A stretch of 32,306 nt of DNA from an uncultured bacterium (GTDB lineage Bacteria; Armatimonadota; HRBIN16): the NCBI GenBank assembly GCA_937132045.1, contig CAKZNX010000427.1, forward strand, positions 1 through 32,306, read 5' to 3'. Below the pieces are notes generated by a model. The model had not been told where the DNA came from and made no database searches. It saw only the letters and a program-made list of their open reading frames with translations. A program made the position numbers and the translations under genes. Positions 7,000 to 14,363 of the stretch are shown here, in pieces (the first letter of the stretch is position 1; each line of letters begins with the position of its first letter).

Positions 7000-8064
7000 T
7001 TACTTCAGCCCACACAGGTCGACTACCAGCCGCTCGATGACCCTTCGGGGGTCGCTGTCTCCCTCATCGATGCCTTTCAGCACCCGATCCGCCTCATGCA
7101 GGCGTTCGAAGGCACGGGCAAGCGTCTCCAGAGACATCCTGCTTGCCTGTTCACGCAAGTTCTTTTCCAGGAAGCGCTGGCGGGCGAGCAGCTGCGCGAG
7201 GTTCGGATCGCCGGGAAACCACTGAGCCGCCCGTTCACCCTGTTCCATCTCCAGACGCATCTGCCATAGAAGCCGAAATTGCCGAGCGATAAGCGCCATC
7301 AGGCGCGGCACAATCGCCTCCGCACGCCCGCCAGAAGCCAGCACATCCTGCAGGAGGCGCATCGCCACCGCGGCGTTGCGCAGGGCAATGGCATCCACCA
7401 GCCGAAACACCTGCGCCTCCACCGTTCGGCTGACCACAGCCTCCACATCCTCCCGCTCGATGCGTGTACGCTCACCCACGTACAAAACCAGCTTCTGCAG
7501 TTCCGTTTCGGCTGAGGCTGTGCTAGCAGCGGTCAGGAAGGTGAACCGTTCCAGTGCGTCCGGCGCGAACTGTTTGCCCGTCTCGTTCACCCGCCTTTCC
7601 ACCCAGTCCTCGAAACTGCTGGCAGTCAGCGGCTTGCACTCGATCACCACGCCGTGCTTCTCGACAGCGTTCAGCAGCCTGGCGGGCACGGGCGCCGATT
7701 TCGCCCGCTCTTCCTCTTCACTTTCCCCATGCGTATACAGAATAAGCACCGTGCTTTCAGGCAGACGGGACATGGTGTCGGCAAGCGTTTCCGCATCCGC
7801 GCCCTTCAGGTTCTGAACTCCGCGCACCATCACCACGCGATACGGCGAAAAGGCGGGGATGCTCATCGCTTCGGCAAGGATGGTCGGCAGGTTCACCTCC
7901 TGCGCGTCCAGATGCGCCCTGTCAAGATCTTCCGCCCCCAAACGGTCGCGCAGCAGGCTCAGCACAGCGTGCTTCTGTCCCTCTTCCCTGCCGTACACCA
8001 GGTACACACGCGCGGGCGTCTTGCCGACGCCCTTGCGCAAAAATTCCGCGGCATGCACTGCCAT
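7000..8064 (-). CDS. holA: DNA polymerase III subunit delta
   Basis: 354 aa. The delta subunit is the clamp-opening wrench of the clamp-loader complex and loads the beta sliding clamp. The N-terminal AAA-like fold opens with VYLVYGREEGQKHAVLSLLRDRL and lacks a working Walker A, as is normal for delta. The middle has the family pattern LTASSFEDWVERRVNETGKQFAPDALERF, and the C-terminal helical collar contains AEAIVPRLMALIARQFRLLWQMR. The ATG at 8064 lies 11 bp after the stop of the upstream Gfo/Idh gene, so it is the last gene of a long minus-strand operon. It is convergent with rpsT. Confidence 0.93.
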   Translation of the reverse strand: MAVHAAEFLRKGVGKTPARVYLVYGREEGQKHAVLSLLRDRLGAEDLDRAHLDAQEVNLPTILAEAMSIPAFSPYRVVMVRGVQNLKGADAETLADTMSRLPESTVLILYTHGESEEEERAKSAPVPARLLNAVEKHGVVIECKPLTASSFEDWVERRVNETGKQFAPDALERFTFLTAASTASAETELQKLVLYVGERTRIEREDVEAVVSRTVEAQVFRLVDAIALRNAAVAMRLLQDVLASGGRAEAIVPRLMALIARQFRLLWQMRLEMEQGERAAQWFPGDPNLAQLLARQRFLEKNLREQASRMSLETLARAFERLHEADRVLKGIDEGDSDPRRVIERLVVDLCGLK

Positions 8065-8075
8065 GATGGCTCGCC

Positions 8076-9107
8076 CTACAGCAGGTCACCGATGGCTACC
8101 GTCCGCCCTTCCGCCATGCTGCGGATGACCGCCTCGGTGAACTCCATATACTTGACCCCTTCTTCGAACGTGGTCAGCTTAATCTTCTCAAGACCACGAA
8201 TAGCGTTGATGAACTCTTCCTCCACACGCCACCTGCCCTCATCCTCAGGAGGAATGGCGATTTCCGCGAGGGCGCTGTCGCCTCGTCTGCCGCCGAACAG
8301 CCGGTTGTCGGCAAAACGAAGGGTGCCTTCGCTGCCGAACAGCCATATCTCGGGTCCACCAGTTAACCCGGTAACGGCGGAAATCTGAAAGTGCGCCACC
8401 GCGCCACAAACCATCTCCGCCACCACCTCCAGATGATCGGGCACGCGCACCGCTCGCAGGTATCCGGAGGCGTCTTTGCGCATGGGCACGTAGGTCTTGC
8501 CCATCGCCGTCACACGCTTTGCTTCGCCTGCCCAGCGCATTACCGCCTCATACCAGATACCCAGTGTCATCGTGTTGAAACCGCTCAAGTCGAAGTCCTG
8601 ACGCCAGTGCAGGGGCGACTCGCGGTCGATAAAGGTGCCTCCCGCGCGAACCTCTATCGCCAGCACCTCGCCAAGGTAGCCCTGCGCCAGCAGGCGTTTG
8701 ATGGTGTTATCCACCTTGAGCGTGAAGGGAGAGGGAACCACCTGCGTCACGAGATGCGGACGTGCTCGCGCCGCTTCGAGCATCTGCCGAGCCTCTCGCA
8801 GGTTCATCGCCATGCGTGCCTCGGTCATTACATGCTTGTTCACCTGCAGAGCCGCCAGCGTCACCGGACAGTGCATGTAGGGCCACGTACCAATGACAAT
8901 CGCGCTGGTATCGGGGGCATCCACCAGCTCACGCCAGTTGTCGTACACTCTGCGAATGCCGAACTGCCGGGCGACTCGCTCCGACGATTCGCGCGTGCGG
9001 TTGCACACGCTGACAATCTCGACGCCCTCGATCGCCTGCAGGTTGGGGATATGCTGAGCAACAGTGTTCGCCCCGGCGCCCACCACGCCGATACGAATGG
9101 TCTCCAT
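8076..9107 (-). CDS. Gfo/Idh/MocA-family oxidoreductase without the usual EKP lysine
   Basis: 343 aa. The N-terminal Rossmann domain (1-120) has IGVVGAGANTVAQHIP for NAD(P) binding; the C-terminal Gfo/Idh alpha/beta domain follows (about 130-340). These enzymes oxidise or reduce sugars, inositols or similar polyols. The normal EKP signature, whose lysine takes part in catalysis, reads TEARMAMN here, so the lysine is absent. Such EARMA variants may form their own subgroup with another substrate or chemistry. GGAGGTGG precedes the ATG at 9107. The gene follows the transglutaminase gene by 36 nt and precedes holA. The substrate is unknown. Confidence 0.85.
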   Translation of the reverse strand: METIRIGVVGAGANTVAQHIPNLQAIEGVEIVSVCNRTRESSERVARQFGIRRVYDNWRELVDAPDTSAIVIGTWPYMHCPVTLAALQVNKHVMTEARMAMNLREARQMLEAARARPHLVTQVVPSPFTLKVDNTIKRLLAQGYLGEVLAIEVRAGGTFIDRESPLHWRQDFDLSGFNTMTLGIWYEAVMRWAGEAKRVTAMGKTYVPMRKDASGYLRAVRVPDHLEVVAEMVCGAVAHFQISAVTGLTGGPEIWLFGSEGTLRFADNRLFGGRRGDSALAEIAIPPEDEGRWRVEEEFINAIRGLEKIKLTTFEEGVKYMEFTEAVIRSMAEGRTVAIGDLL

Positions 9108-9143
9108 GCGTTGAATCCACCTCCAGAGGGAGATGTTTCGACG

Positions 9144-11204
9144 TCAGCGATGCCACAACCTGTATCGCTTCTTCAGACCGGCGCGAATCTCATGCAGATG
9201 CCGCTCCGCCTGCACCACCTCAGCGTCACCCACACCATGCCCGTATTCGCTTCGCTCCAGCAGGCGGGTAAGCGCCCATATCGGTTCTGCCAGCTCCGGC
9301 AGCGAACTCTGCACCAGCGCGGCGTATTCCGACGGAGTCATCCATGCTTTGCGTGCTATTCCCGCTTTCTCCAGCATCCGCACCGCATGTAGATAACTGC
9401 GCACCAGCCGCGATACGGCATAGCCAGACGACCGTCGCCCACGAAGTTCGTTCACCACCGCGAACAACAGGAGGCTGAGAGCAGCCACTGCCAGCGCCGT
9501 CGGTAGATGACCGAACCGCTGGGTCAACATCTGCCACAGGTTGCGGTTCTTCCGGTCGCGGTTGTTGCCAGAGGACACGTCTCGCGCACCCTCGGTGGGG
9601 TCGAATGCAATCCAGCCGTAGCCGGGGAAGTATACCTCCGTCCACTGGTGACGGTGCTTCTCCCGTACGATGAAGGTGCCGTCGGGCTGACGGTCGCCGC
9701 TGAGGAAGCCCGTTGCCACGCGCGCCGGAATGCCCGCATAACGTGCCAGCACCGCCAGCGCGGAGGAGAAAAGGTCGCAGTAGCCCTGTCGTGAGTCGAA
9801 CAGGAAAAACTCCACAGCATCCCTGCCCATCGGCACGGCGGGCGCGTTCAGGTTGTAGTCGCAGGTGGATTCGATGTAGTTCTTGAGCGCCAGCACCTTG
9901 TCGTAGTTGTTATCGTGGTCGGCGGTCAGTTTGCGCACCAGGTTCACCAGGCGCTGGCTGGGTTCCGGCGACACCTCGAAGTAGACCATGCTGACGATTG
10001 TGGGTGCCGCTGGCGGGGCGCGGCGCAGGTCTTCCGGCGTGGCTTCGGGCACGTGCGACACCACCTCATACTCGGTGCCCACCCGGTAGCCGTAGTAGGT
10101 GACCAGACTGCCGGTCGCGTCCACGCGCACCGAGAGATTGGGGAAGCGCACCTCCACCGGCTGAGCCGCTCCGTACACGATGTTGCTGGCGCCGCTGACC
10201 AGCTTGAACCGCTGCGTTACCTCCCGATAGCGGGTCGGGCGTGGGGAAACGGGTGGTACCTGCAGGCTATACAGACCGTCGCGCCGCTCCGGGAACTCGG
10301 CAAAGGGCAAAGTGGCGTCGAACAGGTCGCGCGCGTAGAAGCCGAAGCGCGGATTCGCCCAACCGCGCCCCGTGTAGCGCGTGTATACACTGCCGCGCCA
10401 GTACAGCGGTTCGCTTGCTTTCACCTCCAGCACCGCCTGGTCGCTGAGAGACACCGGACCCGAACCTACCAGAATAGCCGGGCGATTGAACGAGCCTGCC
10501 GATTGCCCACTATCCGCCGCCGCCGACAAACCCGGGGGCAGGGGTGCACCACTGAGGCGCAAAGAGGTATCGCGCAGAGGCATTCCCACGATCACGCCGG
10601 TCAGCGCTGCCAGCACACCGCACGAGAGCGCTACCACTACATGCGCCCGCAGAAAGCGAACTTCTGGCTTAGCCGTGTGGTACATCCGCCGGTAATTCTC
10701 GTATGACAGCAGGAAGGCGGTGTTGCCCAGAAACAGGGTGGACAGCCAGAAGGACTGATGCGAGCTGAGCGCCGGAGCCGTTACCCCCAGCAACGCGACT
10801 ACGGGCACTGCGATGAACAGCACGTGCTCGTCAGATGCCAACATGAAAGAGGTGAACACCACCAGCCACGACAGGAAAGCGATGGCGGTTCCGCCGTAGG
10901 TGGATTCCACGTCGAAGGGTAGAACCCATCCCTGCGTCCAGAAGTTGAACAACGCATACACAATCAAGCCGGCGAACAGCCATCGGATGAACAGACCTGT
11001 CGTCAGTTCGAACCATCCCTGCAGTCTGGCGATGAAGCTGAACGCGAAGCCCATCAGAACCAGCGCCATCATCATGGTGGTGAAGCGCTCGTCCTGAATG
11101 ACAAGGCGCGCCGCCATCAGACCGCAGAAAGCCACCGCCAGCCCGGATAGATAGAACCAGAGGCTTGGGCGGTTCGCGGAGCCGTGTGAGCCGGTTACCT
11201 TCAT
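9144..11204 (-). CDS. DUF3488/transglutaminase-like membrane protein (TgpA-like)
   Basis: 686 aa. About six hydrophobic helices fill residues 10-210. They are followed by an extracytoplasmic region and a transglutaminase-like cysteine protease domain with the triad Cys476 (QGYCDLFSSA), His519 (RHQWTEVYFPGYGW) and Asp535 (AFDPTEG). One more helix and a DUF4129-like tail come last. TgpA-type proteins may act on peptides or cross-links at the outer face of the membrane; the substrate is not known. The frame is open upstream to 11696, but GGAGGTGG before the ATG at 11204 and the ATGA overlap with the DUF58 stop fix the start. It belongs to the moxR-DUF58-TgpA module. Confidence 0.92.
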   Translation of the reverse strand: MKVTGSHGSANRPSLWFYLSGLAVAFCGLMAARLVIQDERFTTMMMALVLMGFAFSFIARLQGWFELTTGLFIRWLFAGLIVYALFNFWTQGWVLPFDVESTYGGTAIAFLSWLVVFTSFMLASDEHVLFIAVPVVALLGVTAPALSSHQSFWLSTLFLGNTAFLLSYENYRRMYHTAKPEVRFLRAHVVVALSCGVLAALTGVIVGMPLRDTSLRLSGAPLPPGLSAAADSGQSAGSFNRPAILVGSGPVSLSDQAVLEVKASEPLYWRGSVYTRYTGRGWANPRFGFYARDLFDATLPFAEFPERRDGLYSLQVPPVSPRPTRYREVTQRFKLVSGASNIVYGAAQPVEVRFPNLSVRVDATGSLVTYYGYRVGTEYEVVSHVPEATPEDLRRAPPAAPTIVSMVYFEVSPEPSQRLVNLVRKLTADHDNNYDKVLALKNYIESTCDYNLNAPAVPMGRDAVEFFLFDSRQGYCDLFSSALAVLARYAGIPARVATGFLSGDRQPDGTFIVREKHRHQWTEVYFPGYGWIAFDPTEGARDVSSGNNRDRKNRNLWQMLTQRFGHLPTALAVAALSLLLFAVVNELRGRRSSGYAVSRLVRSYLHAVRMLEKAGIARKAWMTPSEYAALVQSSLPELAEPIWALTRLLERSEYGHGVGDAEVVQAERHLHEIRAGLKKRYRLWHR

Positions 11205-12433
11205 GAGCCACCTCCGGGATGCAGCGGAACCACCATCACCCCATGCGCGGAAAGGGCGTTCAGGAAGTCGCTTTCGTGCAGGGCGTCGTTGACGCCGCCC
11301 TGTTTGTCCAGAGCCGGCACATTGGGCAGAAGCGCCACCACCTGTATCTGTCGGCGCGTGCATGCCTGCACCAGGGGAAGAAGGCGTCCATCTGCGGAGG
11401 CAGTCACCAGCACCAGAAGTCCCCCCGGCTGTGCAGTGGCAATCGCTTTCGACACCACGTCCACGAAGGAAACGGCGGTCTGAGGCTGAATATCCGCCAG
11501 CGCATACAGGTAATGATACAGGTGATCGGACGACCACTGAGCGGGCCGACCGTCCACCTCCGGCTTGCCGATCAGCAGACGATAGGGCAGTCCGCTGTGG
11601 TGGGCGAGATGCAGGGCGCCGCTCACGCCCTTGATCATCAGTTCGAAGCTGGCAGGCAGCTGACGCAGCGAAGGTGAGGCATCCAAAATGACGCACACCT
11701 CGGTCTGCGTGAACCGCTCGAAGTCGCGCACGAACAGCTCGCCGTAGCGCGCGGAATGCTTCCAGTCCACACGACGCAAGGGGTCACCCGCTATGTATTC
11801 ACGAATACCCAGAAACTCCACACTGTCGCCGCGAACTGGCGCGGAGTGTGTGCCCGCCGCAGCATAATTCGCGCCTCGGAAGCTCTCGATGGCTGGCAGG
11901 GAAAGCGGGGTGGGTAACACCACGATCTCGCTTCGCTCGCGCAGGCGATGCGAGAAGAAGAACATGCCCAGCGGGTCGGTCGCCTGAATGTCCAGCGGTC
12001 CGATCGAGTACCTGCCCCGGTGCTGGAAAACCACCTGATATACCGACTCCTGCGTACCCCTGGCAGGCACCGCCAGCGGGATTATGCCGTCGCCTTCGGC
12101 AAACTGCGCTCCCTCCGGCAGAGTATCCCGTGCGTGCAGGAAATACCTCGGCAGGTTGCTCTGGTTCTCGATGCGCAGTGTCACAGGCACCGGTTGACCA
12201 TCCCAGGCGGTATCCGCCGCCTGACGACGCACTGTCAAGCCTGCCAGCATCCGCTTGCCCACTGCATACGACACAAGAGGCACCGCAGCAAGCGCTACTG
12301 CCATCATATACAGGTGCCCCAGCCCCAGCGTCATCGCCACGGTGAGGATGCACAGACTGGAAAGCGCGGTGGTCAGCACCTTCACCCCGTGATAGTTGCT
12401 CTTTACCGACTGTTCTGGAACATCCTGTGTCAT
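11201..12433 (-). CDS. DUF58-domain protein (VWA-like) of the MoxR module
   Basis: 410 aa. Two N-terminal membrane helices (about 20-60) are followed by a beta-rich region. The DUF58 signature EYIAGDPLRRVDWKHSARYGELFVRDFE comes next, and then a VWA-like segment starting CVILDASPSLRQLP. DUF58 proteins are the usual partners of MoxR ATPases; they may serve as adaptors in assembly or maturation of envelope or metal-binding proteins. The start ATG overlaps the moxR stop and its own stop overlaps the TgpA-like start, both as ATGA, so translation is coupled across the module. Confidence 0.92.
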   Translation of the reverse strand: MTQDVPEQSVKSNYHGVKVLTTALSSLCILTVAMTLGLGHLYMMAVALAAVPLVSYAVGKRMLAGLTVRRQAADTAWDGQPVPVTLRIENQSNLPRYFLHARDTLPEGAQFAEGDGIIPLAVPARGTQESVYQVVFQHRGRYSIGPLDIQATDPLGMFFFSHRLRERSEIVVLPTPLSLPAIESFRGANYAAAGTHSAPVRGDSVEFLGIREYIAGDPLRRVDWKHSARYGELFVRDFERFTQTEVCVILDASPSLRQLPASFELMIKGVSGALHLAHHSGLPYRLLIGKPEVDGRPAQWSSDHLYHYLYALADIQPQTAVSFVDVVSKAIATAQPGGLLVLVTASADGRLLPLVQACTRRQIQVVALLPNVPALDKQGGVNDALHESDFLNALSAHGVMVVPLHPGGGS

Positions 12434-13386
12434 CTGGCGACTCCAGCACCCAGCGGCACCACTACCTGTTGAAGCACCTCCTGCACGATCTGCGAGGCGT
12501 CGGCGCCGCGCACGCGCGCCTCCGGCTTCAGAATCAACCGGTGCGAGAGTACCGCCGGCGCCACTGTCTTCACATCATCAGGCAGAACGTAGTCGCGCCC
12601 TTCCAGCACGGCGTGTGCCTGCGCTGCGTGCATGAGGTTCAGCGAACCGCGCGGGCTTGCACCGAGCTGCACATGGGGATGGTGGCGTGTGCCGTTGACG
12701 ATACTGACGATATAATTGCGTACGGTATCGTGCACGAAGACGTTTCGCACCTCGCGCTGAGCCTGCACGATCTGTTCGGGTTGAGCCACCTGCTCTACAT
12801 GCGACAGCGGATGCTCCTGCTGTTGTCGGCTGAGAATCATCACCTCATCGCGCTGTGAGGGATAGCCCAGCGAGAGCCGGATGAAGAAGCGGTCCATCTG
12901 CGCTTCCGGAAGTGGGTAGGTGCCCAGCATTTCCACGTTGTTCTGCGTGGCGATGACGAAGTACGGCTTGGGAAGAGGATGTGACACCCCGTCGATGGTC
13001 ACCTGTCGCTCTTCCATGCATTCCAGAAGGCTCGACTGCGTTTTGGGGGTAGCGCGGTTGATCTCGTCTGCCAGAACCACATTCGCGAACACCGGACCCG
13101 GGTGCAGTTCGAAGCCCAGCGTCTTCGGGTTGAAGACGTTTGTGCCCGTCACGTCGGCGGGCAAAAGGTCGGGCGTAAACTGAATGCGCCGGAACTTGCC
13201 GCCGATAGCGCGTGCCAGCGCCTTTGCCAGTGTGGTCTTCCCCACGCCCGGAATGTCTTCGATCAGCAGATGCCCATCACACAGAAGGGTTAACACAGCA
13301 AGCTCCACCATCTGGCGCTTGCCCACAATCGCTTTCTCCACCTCATCGACAACACGATGGAGCAGTTCCGCAGTCGGTTCTGGCAC
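12430..13386 (-). CDS. MoxR-family AAA+ ATPase (module with DUF58/transglutaminase)
   Basis: 318 aa. The AAA+ core has Walker A IPGVGKTT (45-52), Walker B LADEIN with Asp107 and Glu108, ECMEERQVTIDG, the sensor-1 region IATQN and the arginine-bearing GTYPLPEAQMDRF. A helical lid follows (about 220-318), with GASPRG. MoxR ATPases act as chaperone-like remodelers. I chose GTG at 13386 because GGGGGAGGT (13394-13402) lies 7 nt upstream and the protein then begins at the usual point. The frame is open to an ATG at 13482, but those 32 extra residues do not resemble the family. The second copy at 20184-21209 is a clear paralogue but not a recent duplicate. Confidence 0.93.
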   Translation of the reverse strand: MPEPTAELLHRVVDEVEKAIVGKRQMVELAVLTLLCDGHLLIEDIPGVGKTTLAKALARAIGGKFRRIQFTPDLLPADVTGTNVFNPKTLGFELHPGPVFANVVLADEINRATPKTQSSLLECMEERQVTIDGVSHPLPKPYFVIATQNNVEMLGTYPLPEAQMDRFFIRLSLGYPSQRDEVMILSRQQQEHPLSHVEQVAQPEQIVQAQREVRNVFVHDTVRNYIVSIVNGTRHHPHVQLGASPRGSLNLMHAAQAHAVLEGRDYVLPDDVKTVAPAVLSHRLILKPEARVRGADASQIVQEVLQQVVVPLGAGVAR

Positions 13387-13393
13387 GATGATG

Positions 13394-13402
13394 ACCTCCC
13401 CC
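13394..13402 (-). promoter_or_regulatory. Ribosome site that decides the moxR start
   Basis: The minus strand reads GGGGGAGGT, 7 nt before the GTG at 13386. No comparable site precedes the upstream ATG at 13482. Confidence 0.7.
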
Positions 13403-13612
13403 AACCATTTCGCTAGCCAGCGTATCTCTCTATACTTGAAAGACGCATACAGATGTTCCCTCGTTACCTTGCCGGTAGGCATCCGGTTTTACTTGGTATC
13501 AATGCGGGGATTCTTCACTACCCGTACCCTCTGCAGGCGCAGGCAAGGGATGGGCATGGAAAACTTCCATCAGAAGGTGGCATCCCACCAGCCAAGGGGG
13601 AGGAATGCACAC

Positions 13613-13828
13613 ATGGGAGTGCACGATGCCAAGAACTACGTGGGTGCCTTCTGCGAAATCACATGGAAGGATCGCAACGGCAACACCCACGTGACGCTGG
13701 CGACTGTTGAAGACGCACGCTATGTGCCGCTCTACGGTGCATACCTGATTACGGATGCAGAAGATATTCGCCTCGACCAGGTGATTGCGATACAGTTTGC
13801 CGAAGCCGCGACGCGAAAGGCAGCGTAG
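13613..13828 (+). CDS. Orphan 71-aa protein, function unknown
   Basis: I do not recognise this family. The ATG at 13613 has an excellent GGGGGAGGA about 8 nt upstream. The product begins MGVHDAKNYVGAFCEITWKD and has a compact beta-rich look: CEITWKDRNGNTHVTLATVEDARYVPLYGAYLIT could form a beta sheet, followed by a VIAIQFAE strand. That outline recalls small SH3-like or YopX-like folds, but nothing diagnostic is visible. It has no signal peptide. It is divergent from the MoxR operon across about 226 bp, and convergent with the response regulator. A hairpin terminator (13860-13888) follows. The frame is open upstream into the moxR antisense, which I reject. Confidence 0.75.
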   Translation: MGVHDAKNYVGAFCEITWKDRNGNTHVTLATVEDARYVPLYGAYLITDAEDIRLDQVIAIQFAEAATRKAA

Positions 13829-13859
13829 TTCGGGGCATGATGCGATGGAGCGGAGGCAC

Positions 13860-13888
13860 GCCGGCGGGCAGGTTTTCTGTCCGCCGGC
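13860..13888. terminator. Hairpin between the 71-aa gene and the response regulator
   Basis: An 11-bp stem with one G-T pair (13860-13870 with 13878-13888) has TTTT in its loop but no T run after it. It lies between convergent genes, so it is a likely bidirectional stop. Confidence 0.55.
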
Positions 13889-13895
13889 TAAGGTG

Positions 13896-14354
13896 CTATT
13901 CGCTGTGACGCTGCGATGAGGTCAGACGCCGGGTGATCTCTTCCATCCGGCGCAGGGTGTTCACCGCCGAGCGGCGACGTTCCAGTGCCTGCTCGATCTT
14001 CAACACCAGCAGTTCGTACACGTCCACCCCGGGGATGTTCTTCTCCACGTAGTCGAACGCCCCACGACGCATGCATTCCACGGCGTTTGCCACATTCCCG
14101 TAAGCCGTCAGCACGATCACCTCGCTGAACAGGTCGTGTGCCAGAGCCGCCTCCAGAATACGCACGCCGCTGTCGGGGTTCTCCATCGCCATGTCGGTAA
14201 TCACCACGTCGTATGCAGGCGATGCCTGTCGTATTTTCGCGACGCCGTCAGCCTCCCCTTCTGCCACGTCCACCTGAAACCCCTCACGTTGCAGGCGGCG
14301 CAGGAGGGCATGGCGTACCTCTTCCTCATCGTCGATAACCAGAATGCGATACAT
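13896..14354 (-). CDS. Receiver-only response regulator
   Basis: 152 aa. A CheY-like receiver with the acidic pair Asp8/Asp9, phospho-acceptor Asp54 (VVITDMAM), the switch Thr83 (VLTAYG) and the conserved Lys105 (YVEKN). After about residue 120 there is only a charged helical tail (RRRSAVNTLRRMEEITRR), with no DNA-binding or enzymatic output domain. It may therefore act by protein contact or as a phosphorelay node. GGAGG stands before the ATG, and the gene begins 9 nt after the stop of the histidine kinase, its evident partner. Confidence 0.92.
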   Translation of the reverse strand: MYRILVIDDEEEVRHALLRRLQREGFQVDVAEGEADGVAKIRQASPAYDVVITDMAMENPDSGVRILEAALAHDLFSEVIVLTAYGNVANAVECMRRGAFDYVEKNIPGVDVYELLVLKIEQALERRRSAVNTLRRMEEITRRLTSSQRHSE

Positions 14355-14363
14355 ACAACCTCC

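Noticed and set aside
11205-11696. 164-residue N-terminal extension of the transglutaminase gene
   Set aside because: It lies inside the DUF58 gene in another frame; a ribosome site and ATGA overlap place the start at 11204.
13387-13482. 32-residue N-terminal extension of the first MoxR
   Set aside because: It has no ribosome site and no family resemblance; GTG at 13386 has both.
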